Below are positions 33,941 to 43,316 of a DNA stretch of 64,000 nucleotides, piece after piece. The stretch comes from Halomonas faecis. GTDB lineage: Bacteria; Pseudomonadota; Gammaproteobacteria; Pseudomonadales; Halomonadaceae. Numbering within the stretch: position 1 is the first letter of the stretch; each line of letters starts with the position of its first letter. The translations under genes and the position numbers were made by a program. The DNA lies in assembly GCF_010993975.1 (NCBI RefSeq), contig NZ_JAACZO010000002.1, forward strand, positions 1 to 64,000. Reading direction: 5' to 3'. The notes below the pieces were generated by a model. The model had not been told where the DNA came from. It saw only the letters and a list, made by a program, of their open reading frames with translations, and searched no databases.

Positions 33941-35046
33941 GCGAGGGGACCGGCTTCTACTGGCACGAGCGTTGCTTCTGGCACGATCCTGGCGCCATCG
34001 GCGTCTTTTCCGCACCGGGCGAGTTTCTTCAGCCCCAGCCCGCCTCGGAGAGCCCCGAGAGCAAGCGGCGGCTCAAGAACCTGCTGGAAGTGTCGGGACT
34101 GATCGACGAGCTGGCGGTACGCAAGGCGCCGCCGGCCAGCCGCGAGGATCTCGAGCGCTTCCATACCGCTCGCTACCTCGATGCCCTGGAAGCCGGCGAG
34201 CGTGAGCGTGGCGGTGACGGCGGCGACTGTGCGCCTTATACGCCTGGCAGCCTCGCTGCGGCGCGCCATTCGGCAGGGCTGGCCATGGCCGCCGTTGAGG
34301 CGGTGGCCACCGGTGAACTGGCCAATGCCTATGCCCTGTGCCGCCCGCCGGGGCACCATGCCGAGGCGGACCGCGGACGCGGCTTCTGCCTGCTCGGCAA
34401 CGTGCCGCTGGCGGTGATGCGCGCCCGAGCGCTGGGCCAGGTAGGTCGCGTGGCGATTCTCGACTGGGACGTCCACCACGGCAACGGTCAGCAGGAAGCC
34501 TTCTTCGCAGACCCCGAGGTGCTGACGCTCTCCCTTCATCAGGCCGGCAACTTTCCTCTGGAGACCGGTGGCTTCGGGGAGCGTGGTGTTGGCGCGGGCG
34601 AGGGGGCCAACGTGAACCTCCCGCTGCCGCCGGGCTGTGGGCTCGGCGCCTACGAGTACGTCATGGGCGAGCTGGTGCTCCCGGTCATCGAGGCCTTCGC
34701 TCCCGAACTGATCGTAGTGGCCTGCGGCTACGACGCCTGCGCCAAGGATCCGCTGGGCAAGATGCTGCTCAACAGCCGCGCCTTCGGCGACATGACGCGA
34801 CAGCTCAAGTCCCTGGCCGAACGCCTCTGCGATGGCCGCCTGGTCATGATCCACGAGGGCGGCTACTCCGAGGGCTATGCCCCGCTGTGCGGGCATGCCG
34901 TCGTCCAGGCCCTGGCCGGCAGCGCCATCGGAGTCCCCGACCCGCAGAACGACGAAATCGCCGCCTGGGCCTATCAGGCGCTTCAGCCGCATCAGCGCGA
35001 GCTGATCGACGGCTGGCGCCATGTACTTTTCGGGAAGCATGCATGA
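33937..35046 (+). CDS. Histone deacetylase-family amidohydrolase, copy 2
   Basis: 369 residues. The same fold as the gene at 31561 but clearly divergent: RPPGHHAEADRGRGFCLLGN, AILDWDVHHGNGQQEAFF, ACGYDACAKDPLGKM, IHEGGYSEGYAPLCG. The longer N-terminus (YWHERCFWHDPGA onward) and class II-like insertions suit plant/bacterial class II-type deacetylases. All zinc and catalytic residues are present. Coupled by 4-nt overlaps to the genes on both sides. Two different deacetylases in one operon suggest two acylated substrates or two positions on one molecule. Confidence 0.88.
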   Translation: MSEGTGFYWHERCFWHDPGAIGVFSAPGEFLQPQPASESPESKRRLKNLLEVSGLIDELAVRKAPPASREDLERFHTARYLDALEAGERERGGDGGDCAPYTPGSLAAARHSAGLAMAAVEAVATGELANAYALCRPPGHHAEADRGRGFCLLGNVPLAVMRARALGQVGRVAILDWDVHHGNGQQEAFFADPEVLTLSLHQAGNFPLETGGFGERGVGAGEGANVNLPLPPGCGLGAYEYVMGELVLPVIEAFAPELIVVACGYDACAKDPLGKMLLNSRAFGDMTRQLKSLAERLCDGRLVMIHEGGYSEGYAPLCGHAVVQALAGSAIGVPDPQNDEIAAWAYQALQPHQRELIDGWRHVLFGKHA

Positions 35047-36011
35047 CACCACTCTACGACCGCGACGGCTGGCTGTGGCACGACGGCGAATGGTTGCCGT
35101 GGCGCGAGGCGCGCACTCACCTGGTAACCCATACCCTGCACTACGGCATGGGCTGCTTCGAAGGCGTGCGCGCTTATGAAGGCCCTGACGGTAGCCACCT
35201 CTTCAGAGTGGCCGAGCACACCCGACGCTTGCTGGATAGCGCCCACGCTTTGGATATACCGTTATCTTTCAGTGCCGAGGCGCTGATTCAGGCGCAGAGG
35301 GAGTGTCTGGCACGCAACCGTCTGAGCAACGCCTATCTCAAGCCCACGGTATTCCTGGGCGCCGAAGGGCTGGGATTGCGGGCGAAGGGCCTCACCACTC
35401 ACGTGATGATCGCTGCCTGGGATCTGGGCGACTACCTGTCGCCGGAGGCCGCTTCCGTGGGCATTCGGGCACTCACCTCTTCTTGGGCGCGCCACCATGT
35501 CAACATCAGTCTGTGCCGCGCCAAGACCAATGGCCACTACGTCAATTCCATGCTGGCGCTCAACACCGCTGTCAAGGCCGGCTTCGACGAGGCGCTGATG
35601 CTCGATCCCGAGGGCTACGTTGCCGAAGCCTCGGCGGCCAACGTCTTTCTGGTGCGCGATGGCGTGCTGCATACCCCCGAGGTGACCTCCTGCCTGCAGG
35701 GCATCACTCGCGACAGCGTCATCCAACTGGCCCACCATGTGCTGGGCCTGGAGGTGTGCGAGCGGCGCATCACCCGCGACGAGCTCTACACGGCCGATGA
35801 GGCCTTCGTCACCGGTACGGCGGCGGAGATCCTGCCCCTGCGCGAGCTCGACGGCCGCCATGTCGGTGCGCGGGCGAGGGCACCAGCCGTGGGCGAGCCC
35901 ATCGCCGACGATTCCGTGACTGCCAGCCTGCAGCGTCTCTACCGACGCGTGACTCGCGGCGAGCTGGGCGACGAGTTAGCCGGGTTCCGCTCCTGGCTGA
36001 CGCCTGCCTGA
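35043..36011 (+). CDS. Branched-chain-type class IV aminotransferase
   Basis: 322 residues. THTLHYGMGCFEGVRAYEG near the N-terminus, SLCRAKTNGHYVNSMLALNT with the PLP-binding lysine, and EASAANVFLVRDGVL then TSCLQGITRDSVIQLA (phosphate-binding region) are the BCAT/IlvE signatures. It interconverts amino acids and 2-oxo acids. Start ATG overlaps the deacetylase stop by 4 nt. Placement at the end of the deacetylase operon suggests a catabolic aminotransferase rather than the housekeeping IlvE, although IlvE activity cannot be excluded. Confidence 0.88.
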   Translation: MTPLYDRDGWLWHDGEWLPWREARTHLVTHTLHYGMGCFEGVRAYEGPDGSHLFRVAEHTRRLLDSAHALDIPLSFSAEALIQAQRECLARNRLSNAYLKPTVFLGAEGLGLRAKGLTTHVMIAAWDLGDYLSPEAASVGIRALTSSWARHHVNISLCRAKTNGHYVNSMLALNTAVKAGFDEALMLDPEGYVAEASAANVFLVRDGVLHTPEVTSCLQGITRDSVIQLAHHVLGLEVCERRITRDELYTADEAFVTGTAAEILPLRELDGRHVGARARAPAVGEPIADDSVTASLQRLYRRVTRGELGDELAGFRSWLTPA

Positions 36012-36095
36012 AAGGATGACGGGCGTCATCAGGGTGAGCCGAGCCGTCATCAAACGTGCTAGCCTGCCGGCAGTTTTGGGCAGGCATGAGTGACG

Positions 36096-37133
36096 ATGGT
36101 ACTGGCAATTGCATGGAGCACGTTTTTCACGTTGCTGACCCTGAGCATGACCTGGGGAGCGGCGGCGCTGTGGTTTCGGCTATCTTTGCCGACTCCTTGG
36201 CGTCAACTGACCCTGGTGCTGTGGGCCGTGATGGCGCTTGGACTGGTGACGCTGGGGTTCCAGGGACATCGCGGCTCGGCGCTGGGCGGGCAGATCGCGC
36301 TGCTGGCGGTCCTGTCGCTGTGGTGGTTTCGGCTGCGCCCTACCCATGACCGCCCCTGGGCGGATGATGTGCTGCACCTGGCCACCGGACGTGTCACCGA
36401 GGGACAACTGACGCTCGATCGTGTGCGCCATTTCGAGTGGCAAACCCGGGACCGGGCACGGGTCCACTGGGAGCCGCGCCACTATGATTTGGCCCGTCTC
36501 GATTCGGCGGACTTGATCGTATCGAGCTGGGGGCGGCCGGGTATCGCTCATGTGATGGTGTCCTTCGGTTTCGGCGGTGAGACGTTCGTGGTCTTTTCGG
36601 TGGAGGTGCGGCGCCAGAAGGGAGAGCGATTCTCCGAGATCGGCGGGTTCTTCCGTCAGTACGAACTGGCCATCGTCGCCGCCGACGAGCGCGATGCGGT
36701 ACGCTTGCGCAGCAACGTGCGCGGTGAAACGGTGTGGCTCTATCGCCTCGACATGTCCCGCCATGCGATCCGCTCGCTGTTGCTGGCCTACGTGGATGAG
36801 GCCAATCGTCTGGCGCGCGAGCCACGTTTCTACAACACCATTACCGCTAACTGCACGACCCTGGTGTTCGCCATGGCGCGGCGGCTGGGTGCCGTTTTGC
36901 CGATCGACCATCGCCTGCTGCTCACCGCCAAGCTACCCGAGTATGCCTATCGGGTAGGCGGGCTGTGGCCGGGGTACAATCTGAAGGCCTTGCAGTATCG
37001 GGGCAATATCGTCGAGCGAGCACGGGCTGCGGATGGCGATCCGGCATTCTCGCAGCGCATTCGCGAGGGGGTGCCGGGCTGGGGGACCCCGTCTGGAGAG
37101 GAGGATTCCACCTCCGAACCGCTCGGCCGTTAG
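36096..37133 (+). CDS. DUF4105 (Lnb N-terminal-like) membrane protein
   Basis: 345 residues. Two or three N-terminal membrane helices (residues ~4-80) precede a periplasmic domain with IAHVMVSFGFGGETFVVFSVEVRRQKGE and FYNTITANCTTLVFAMARRLG, the DUF4105 pattern with a conserved cysteine/threonine pair in NCTT. Such cysteine-peptidase-like domains are of unknown function in bacteria. ATG 36096 is used; a GTG two codons earlier is in frame. The gene is single and ends before a strong hairpin. Confidence 0.83.
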   Translation: MVLAIAWSTFFTLLTLSMTWGAAALWFRLSLPTPWRQLTLVLWAVMALGLVTLGFQGHRGSALGGQIALLAVLSLWWFRLRPTHDRPWADDVLHLATGRVTEGQLTLDRVRHFEWQTRDRARVHWEPRHYDLARLDSADLIVSSWGRPGIAHVMVSFGFGGETFVVFSVEVRRQKGERFSEIGGFFRQYELAIVAADERDAVRLRSNVRGETVWLYRLDMSRHAIRSLLLAYVDEANRLAREPRFYNTITANCTTLVFAMARRLGAVLPIDHRLLLTAKLPEYAYRVGGLWPGYNLKALQYRGNIVERARAADGDPAFSQRIREGVPGWGTPSGEEDSTSEPLGR

Positions 37134-37145
37134 CGCCATACAAGA

Positions 37146-37170
37146 ACGCCACGGGGCTGGCCCGTGGCGT
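37146..37170. terminator. Perfect 10-bp stem-loop after the DUF4105 gene
   Basis: ACGCCACGGG (37146-37155) pairs perfectly with CCCGTGGCGT (37161-37170) around a 5-nt loop, 13 nt beyond the DUF4105 stop. There is no T-run, so it may be a Rho-dependent end or a bidirectional element shared with the minus-strand trmJ. Nothing else is recognised in 37171-37344. Confidence 0.55.
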
Positions 37171-37344
37171 GAGCGCTCCATCGGCATCGTCCCGATGCCA
37201 TCTCTTCCTTGTCGGACTCCTTGCCCGGCTGCATCCGTGTCACTTGGTGCGGCAGTGTCCCTTGCACGAGGACCGTTATCGCCGATGTGAGTGACGATGG
37301 GGTGACGAGGGAATGACGTTTCGGAGACAACGGTCTTTTTCAGA

Positions 37345-38079
37345 CTAGGCGTCTTTGGCGGTGGGTTCCAGTGCCTTGAGCAGGCCGCGCAGCAGAGAAA
37401 GCTCTTTGCGGCTCGGTTGGGCTCGGGCGAACAGCGCTTCGAGCTGTGCCTCGGTGCGGGCGTGGGGCTGGGTGAGAAAGCCGCTGTCGGCCAGCACGCG
37501 CGACAGGTGGGCATGAAAATGATCGAGCTGCTCGCGCGTGGGAGCGCGCTCGCTACGCGGGCGTGCGGGACGGTAGCTACTCGCCGGGCGCTGACGCCAT
37601 GCCTTGAAGGTTTCGTAGGCGAGCACCTGCACGGCCTGGGCAAGGTTGAGGATGCCGTAGTCGGGATTGGCCGGAATGCTCACCTGATGCGTGCAGCGGC
37701 GGATCTCGTCGTTGGTGAGCCCGAACCGTTCGCGGCCGAACACCAGCGCCACCGGGTCGTTTTCGGCGCGTTCGATCAGGGTTTGCGCCATCGCTTCGGG
37801 TTCGTCGTAGTGGGGCAGGGGAAGGCTTCGCAGACGGGCGCTGGCGCCCACCACCTGGACGCAGTCGTCGACGGCAGCGTCGAGCGAGGCCACCACGCGA
37901 GCGGCATCGACGATGTCCTCGGCGCCGGCGGCAAGCCGTGAGGCTTCCGAGTCGGGAAACTGGCGCGGATTGACCAGCACCAGGTCGGAAAGGCCCATGG
38001 TCTTCATGGCCCGGGCGGCCTGGCCGATATTGCCGGGGTGATAGGTCTGGACGAGGACGATGCGGATGTTCGAGAGCAT
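37345..38079 (-). CDS. trmJ: tRNA (cytidine/uridine-2'-O-)-methyltransferase TrmJ
   Basis: 244 residues, SPOUT fold. IRIVLVQTYHPGNIGQAARAM (motif 1), VALVFGRERFGLTNDEIRRC (motif 2) and ANPDYGILNLAQAVQVLAYE (motif 3, knot region) are diagnostic. It 2'-O-methylates position 32 of several tRNAs. The C-terminal extension (residues ~165-244) is usual for TrmJ. An array of GGGCTAC heptamers lies 44 bp from its start, in the groEL side spacer. Confidence 0.92.
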   Translation of the reverse strand: MLSNIRIVLVQTYHPGNIGQAARAMKTMGLSDLVLVNPRQFPDSEASRLAAGAEDIVDAARVVASLDAAVDDCVQVVGASARLRSLPLPHYDEPEAMAQTLIERAENDPVALVFGRERFGLTNDEIRRCTHQVSIPANPDYGILNLAQAVQVLAYETFKAWRQRPASSYRPARPRSERAPTREQLDHFHAHLSRVLADSGFLTQPHARTEAQLEALFARAQPSRKELSLLRGLLKALEPTAKDA

Positions 38080-38122
38080 CTCGTAGCCGTGCGTTACCGA
38101 AAATCAGGCCGGTAGTGTACTT

Positions 38123-38164
38123 GGGCTACGGGCTACGGGCTACGGGCTACGGGCTACGGGCTAC
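38123..38164. repeat. Tandem heptanucleotide array, GGGCTAC x 6
   Basis: Six perfect copies of GGGCTAC between 38123 and 38164, followed by a partial GGGC. It lies between the trmJ start and the groEL terminator. The unit has the same G-R-G-C-T-W-C pattern as the 11554 array (GAGCTTC in the shifted register), so the two arrays probably belong to one class of intergenic repeat. Confidence 0.95.
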
Positions 38165-38217
38165 GGGCCGAAACCAAGAACGCTCGCGACTCGCTGCCCG
38201 CAGCCCGCGGCGGCACG

Positions 38218-38247
38218 AAAAAACCCCGCCGGCTGTCGCCGGCGGGG
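38218..38247 (-). terminator. Rho-independent terminator of groEL
   Basis: Read on the minus strand, CCCCGCCGGC and GCCGGCGGGG (a perfect 10-bp stem, 38224-38247) are followed by six T (A's at 38218-38223). It lies 38 nt after the groEL stop and is a textbook terminator. Confidence 0.9.
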
Positions 38248-38284
38248 CTCGTCTCAGGCAAAGCCTGGGGCAGTGGGGGCTGGC

Positions 38285-40283
<1,999 letters not shown>

Positions 40284-40435
40284 TGCTCACGTTCTCCTGA
40301 TGGTTTGCTGTGCCGGGAAGGCTCCCGGCGGTTCATCATCAACCCTTCCAGATCCCCTGGAAGGGGGAGGCGAAGATCGCCTTCCCTGTCGAAAGTGTCG
40401 AGCGGTGTCGACACCAAAATCGCTTGCTGACCGTG

Positions 40436-40463
40436 AAATGGGGACGGGGCGATGCCTTTCAAG
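40436..40463 (-). promoter_or_regulatory. Sigma-32-type heat-shock promoter of groESL
   Basis: On the minus strand CTTGAAA (40457-40463) is followed after 13 nt by CCCCATTT (40436-40443), the E. coli-type RpoH consensus with standard spacing. Position ~150 bp ahead of groES fits. No CIRCE inverted repeat was seen in the leader, so HrcA control is not indicated. Confidence 0.85.
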
Positions 40464-40511
40464 GGGGCGACGTGAAAAAAATTGCGCCCTTTTGCCGGCA
40501 GAGAACCGTGG

Positions 40512-41027
40512 TCAGCGACGTGGCTCGTCGCGGCCGATGAAATCTCCCTCCAGCGGGCTTTCGTGGTCGCCATCTCGGGCCTGGGAGTCCCGTCCTCCGT
40601 CGCCCGGCCGAGAGTCGGCCTGCCAGTCGCTTTCGCCACCGGCGCGGGTCGAGCGGTGTGCGTAGGCCATGCCGCGTACGCTGAGGTTGAGGCGAGCCAG
40701 GATGCGCCCTGTCAGGCGTCGTGCCCCGGGAATGACGCATAGGAAGCCGAGGGCATCGGAGACGAATCCCGGCGCCATCAGCAGCGCCCCGCCGAAGATC
40801 AGGGCGGCACCAGTCAGCAGTTCGCTCGAAGGGACTTCGCCCAGCTCCAGCCGCTGGCGGGCGCGCGCGAAGGTGGCGGCGCCTTCACGGCGGACCAGGT
40901 GCAGGCCGAGAAAGCCGGTTGCCAGTATCAGTCCGAGTGTCGTCAGCAGGCCGATCTGGCCGCCGACGGAAAAGAGGATGACGAAATCGAGCAGGGCAAA
41001 CAGAGTGAAGAAAAGCAGGAAAGGCAT
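40512..41027 (-). CDS. fxsA: FxsA family membrane protein
   Basis: 171 residues. FLLFFTLFALLDFVILFSVGG, TLGLILATGFLGLHLVRREG and GGALLMAPGFVSDALGFLCVIPGARRL are the FxsA-family membrane segments (about three helices), followed by a long polar C-terminal tail rich in R, G and D. FxsA of E. coli affects phage T7 exclusion through F-plasmid PifA. Its place beside groES is conserved in many gammaproteobacteria. Start ATG 41027 with GGAGAC upstream. Confidence 0.9.
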   Translation of the reverse strand: MPFLLFFTLFALLDFVILFSVGGQIGLLTTLGLILATGFLGLHLVRREGAATFARARQRLELGEVPSSELLTGAALIFGGALLMAPGFVSDALGFLCVIPGARRLTGRILARLNLSVRGMAYAHRSTRAGGESDWQADSRPGDGGRDSQARDGDHESPLEGDFIGRDEPRR

Positions 41028-41339
41028 GTCGTCTCCTGGCGGTCGGTTCCCCTGAAAGTGGGGGTGACCGCGGGAAATTCAAGGGACGGGAGAGCCGTCA
41101 TGATCACCGGCAAGGCAGGTGGGGCGATAGCCGTTGGTGACTGCGACAGTGATGGCGAGGCGTGACGAGGTAATGATGCGGTGCACAATAAGTGCTAGTC
41201 TGTCGTTCAAGTTCGCCACCTCGTCTGCCGAAGAACAACGCTGATGGCAGCAGTGTTTCGTGCTCATCGTGTCCAGCACTTCATCTCGCAGGGTGTCGGC
41301 AATCCATTTTCGTAGCGAATTTCAAGGTCTGGGGGAAAC
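41028..41339. other. Gene-free intergenic region between fxsA and the SDR gene
   Basis: 312 bases between divergent genes. It must contain both promoters. I see no convincing ORF, RNA or repeat array; a GGTGCACAATAAGTGCTAGTC stretch at 41182-41202 is AT-richer than its surroundings and could be a promoter, without a clear -35/-10 match. GGGGG at 41331-41335 precedes the SDR start. Confidence 0.3.
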
Positions 41340-42101
41340 ATGCAACTCGACAAGCGCGTGGTAGCGATCACCGGAGGGGCCCGTGGCCTCGGTTTTGCCA
41401 TGGCCGAGCGCCTGGGCCGTGAGGGCGCCCGGCCGGCACTGCTGGACGTCGATCGTGAGGCACTCGACGAAGCCGTGACGCGGCTTCACCAGGCAGGCAT
41501 CGACGCGAGCGCCTTCGTGGTGGACGTCGCTGACGAGGCGTCGGTGCAGCAAGCGTTCGCCGACGTTGCCGAGAATCTGGGACCGGTCAGCGGCTTGGTC
41601 AACAACGCTGGCATCCTGCGTGATGCGCTGCTGATCAAGGCGCGAGACGGCAAGGTCGAGAAACGCATGTCGCTCTCGCACTGGCAGCAGGTGATCGACG
41701 TGAACCTGACCGGCGTCTTCCTGTGCGGGCGCGAGGCGGCAACGCAGATGATCGAGGCGGGCCACGCGGGGGTGATCGTCAACATTTCGAGCATATCGCG
41801 AGCCGGCAACATGGGGCAGAGCAACTATGCCGCCGCCAAGGCGGCCGTGGTGTCGCTGACCTCCACCTGGGCCAAGGAACTGGCGCGCTACGGCATTCGT
41901 GCGGGGGCGGTGGCACCGGGTTTCATCGAAACCGACATGACCGCCTCGATGCGCCAGGACATGCTCGACAAGCTAACCGCCGGGGTGCCGTTGAAGCGGT
42001 TGGGGCAGCCGGAGGACATCGCCGAGAGCGTGGCCTTCATCTTCGCCAACGACTACTTCACCGGGCGTGTGATCGAGTGCGACGGCGGCCTGCGACTGTA
42101 A
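41340..42101 (+). CDS. SDR-family oxidoreductase, FabG-like 3-oxoacyl reductase
   Basis: 253 residues, classical [19 protein letters not shown] (NAD(P) site), [13 protein letters not shown] (NNAG), [24 protein letters not shown] (Ser, Tyr and Lys of the triad) and IECDGGLRL at the end. A FabG-type 3-oxoacyl-ACP/CoA reductase is likely, with fatty-acid, polyhydroxyalkanoate or beta-oxidation roles all possible; single-gene context does not decide. It ends in a strong terminator. Confidence 0.85.
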   Translation: MQLDKRVVAITGGARGLGFAMAERLGREGARPALLDVDREALDEAVTRLHQAGIDASAFVVDVADEASVQQAFADVAENLGPVSGLVNNAGILRDALLIKARDGKVEKRMSLSHWQQVIDVNLTGVFLCGREAATQMIEAGHAGVIVNISSISRAGNMGQSNYAAAKAAVVSLTSTWAKELARYGIRAGAVAPGFIETDMTASMRQDMLDKLTAGVPLKRLGQPEDIAESVAFIFANDYFTGRVIECDGGLRL

Positions 42102-42119
42102 GCCGACTTCGGACGCAGC

Positions 42120-42155
42120 GACGCCGTCAGCCCTGGCTGACGGCGTCGTGGTTTT
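42120..42155 (+). terminator. Rho-independent terminator after the SDR gene
   Basis: GACGCCGTCAGCC (42120-42132) pairs perfectly with GGCTGACGGCGTC (42135-42147), followed by GTGGTTTT. It lies 19 nt after the SDR stop and may also serve the converging minus-strand comEA-like gene. Confidence 0.8.
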
Positions 42156-42172
42156 GACCTGCACACGAATTG

Positions 42173-42469
42173 TCAGAACTCGATCTGGTCGGTGATTCCC
42201 TCCACGGTAGCTGAGCCGATTCCACTGACCCGGGTCAGGTCTTCGGCGTTCTCGAAGTTGCCGTTGGCATTGCGCTCTTCGATGATCGCCGCCGCACGGG
42301 TGGGGCCAATGCCTGGCAGCTCGGCTAGTAGCTCGGCGTCGGCGGTATTGACGTTGATCGGCGCCAGATCCTGAGCGATGCCCAGTGGTGCAAAGGCCAG
42401 CAGCGTACCGAGCAACAGGCCCCGTACCAGCGCTTGCCCTTTGCCTTTCAAGTTCGATGATCCTTGCAT
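42173..42469 (-). CDS. ComEA-family helix-hairpin-helix DNA-binding protein
   Basis: 98 residues: a signal peptide or membrane anchor (GLLLGTLLAFAPLGIAQ) and two helix-hairpin-helix motifs (INVNTADAELLAELPGIGPTRAAAII and EDLTRVSGIGSATVEGI), the ComEA arrangement. ComEA binds incoming DNA during natural transformation; short periplasmic versions like this are widespread in gammaproteobacteria. AGGGAGGGA precedes the ATG at 42469. The longer frame to 42577 has no site. Confidence 0.85.
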   Translation of the reverse strand: MQGSSNLKGKGQALVRGLLLGTLLAFAPLGIAQDLAPINVNTADAELLAELPGIGPTRAAAIIEERNANGNFENAEDLTRVSGIGSATVEGITDQIEF

Positions 42470-42640
42470 GTTCCCTCCCTGTGATGCCTGTGATGACGGC
42501 GGCGAAAGCGACACCGAAACGGTGTCCTGGTTCAACCTAGCTGAGGCAGGGCTGGCCGGGTCGAGTCCTCGAACCATGTCTTATGTAATATATTTCTTAT
42601 CCTTGCGTTGGCTTTCGTCCGTTGGTGGTGTCCAACGACA

Positions 42641-42673
42641 CGCCCCGACCTTGATGAAACCAGGGTCGGGGCG
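42641..42673 (-). terminator. Hairpin downstream of phhB
   Basis: CGCCCCGACC (42641-42650) and GGTCGGGGCG (42664-42673) form a perfect 10-bp stem with a 13-nt loop, 34 nt beyond the phhB stop on the minus strand. No clear T-run follows. Confidence 0.5.
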
Positions 42674-42706
42674 GAGTGGGCGTGTCGGGACAGGGGCTCG
42701 GGGCGG

Positions 42707-43045
42707 TCAGTCGGCAGCCTCGTCGGTGCGGGCGGCCATGACGAAGTCGTTCTTGTGCAGGCCCTTGATCTTGTGCGACCACCAGGTGACCGTGACCTTG
42801 CCCCATTCGGTGAGCAATGCCGGATGGTGGCCCGCCTCCTCGGCCAGGGCGCCCACGCGATTGGTGAAGTCGAGTGCCTGCTGGAAGTTGCGGAAGCTGA
42901 AGGCGCGCTCTAGCTGCGGGATACCGTCCCGTTCTACGACCTCCCAGTCGGGAATGTCGCGGCGATAGGTGGCGATCTCCTCCTCGCTCGCTTGCGGTGC
43001 CTCGGGGGTGCAGGCTTCGCACTGCTGCTGGGAAAGTTGGCTCAT
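42707..43045 (-). CDS. phhB: 4a-hydroxytetrahydrobiopterin dehydratase
   Basis: 112 residues. [21 protein letters not shown] contains the conserved H-H-P and T-x-W active-site residues of pterin-4a-carbinolamine dehydratase, and [17 protein letters not shown] precedes it. It recycles the pterin cofactor of phenylalanine hydroxylase (or serves a related hydroxylase). No phhA gene is next to it. The N-terminal [14 protein letters not shown] is a short cysteine-containing lead common to proteobacterial PhhB. GGAGAC precedes the ATG. Confidence 0.9.
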   Translation of the reverse strand: MSQLSQQQCEACTPEAPQASEEEIATYRRDIPDWEVVERDGIPQLERAFSFRNFQQALDFTNRVGALAEEAGHHPALLTEWGKVTVTWWSHKIKGLHKNDFVMAARTDEAAD

Positions 43046-43316
43046 GGTGTCTCCTTGTCGTCGGGGATGCTGAAGTCATGAGGCGCGTGTTCGGGCATTG
43101 GCCCGGGCGTTGCTCGGCGGACGCAGCGTGGGGCGTGGAGGCCCCGTTCCGTGGCCCGGTTCACCCGCTCCATGATGTCCTGTCAGGAAAGGTCGTGCAG
43201 GGTTGCGTGATCGTCAAGCACGCAGCTGAGTGGCTACCGGATGTCGATGCGGCCGGTGGCGCAATGTTTCGACGGCGGCACCAACACGGCATCGGTGGGG
43301 AGGATGGGTAACGCCT

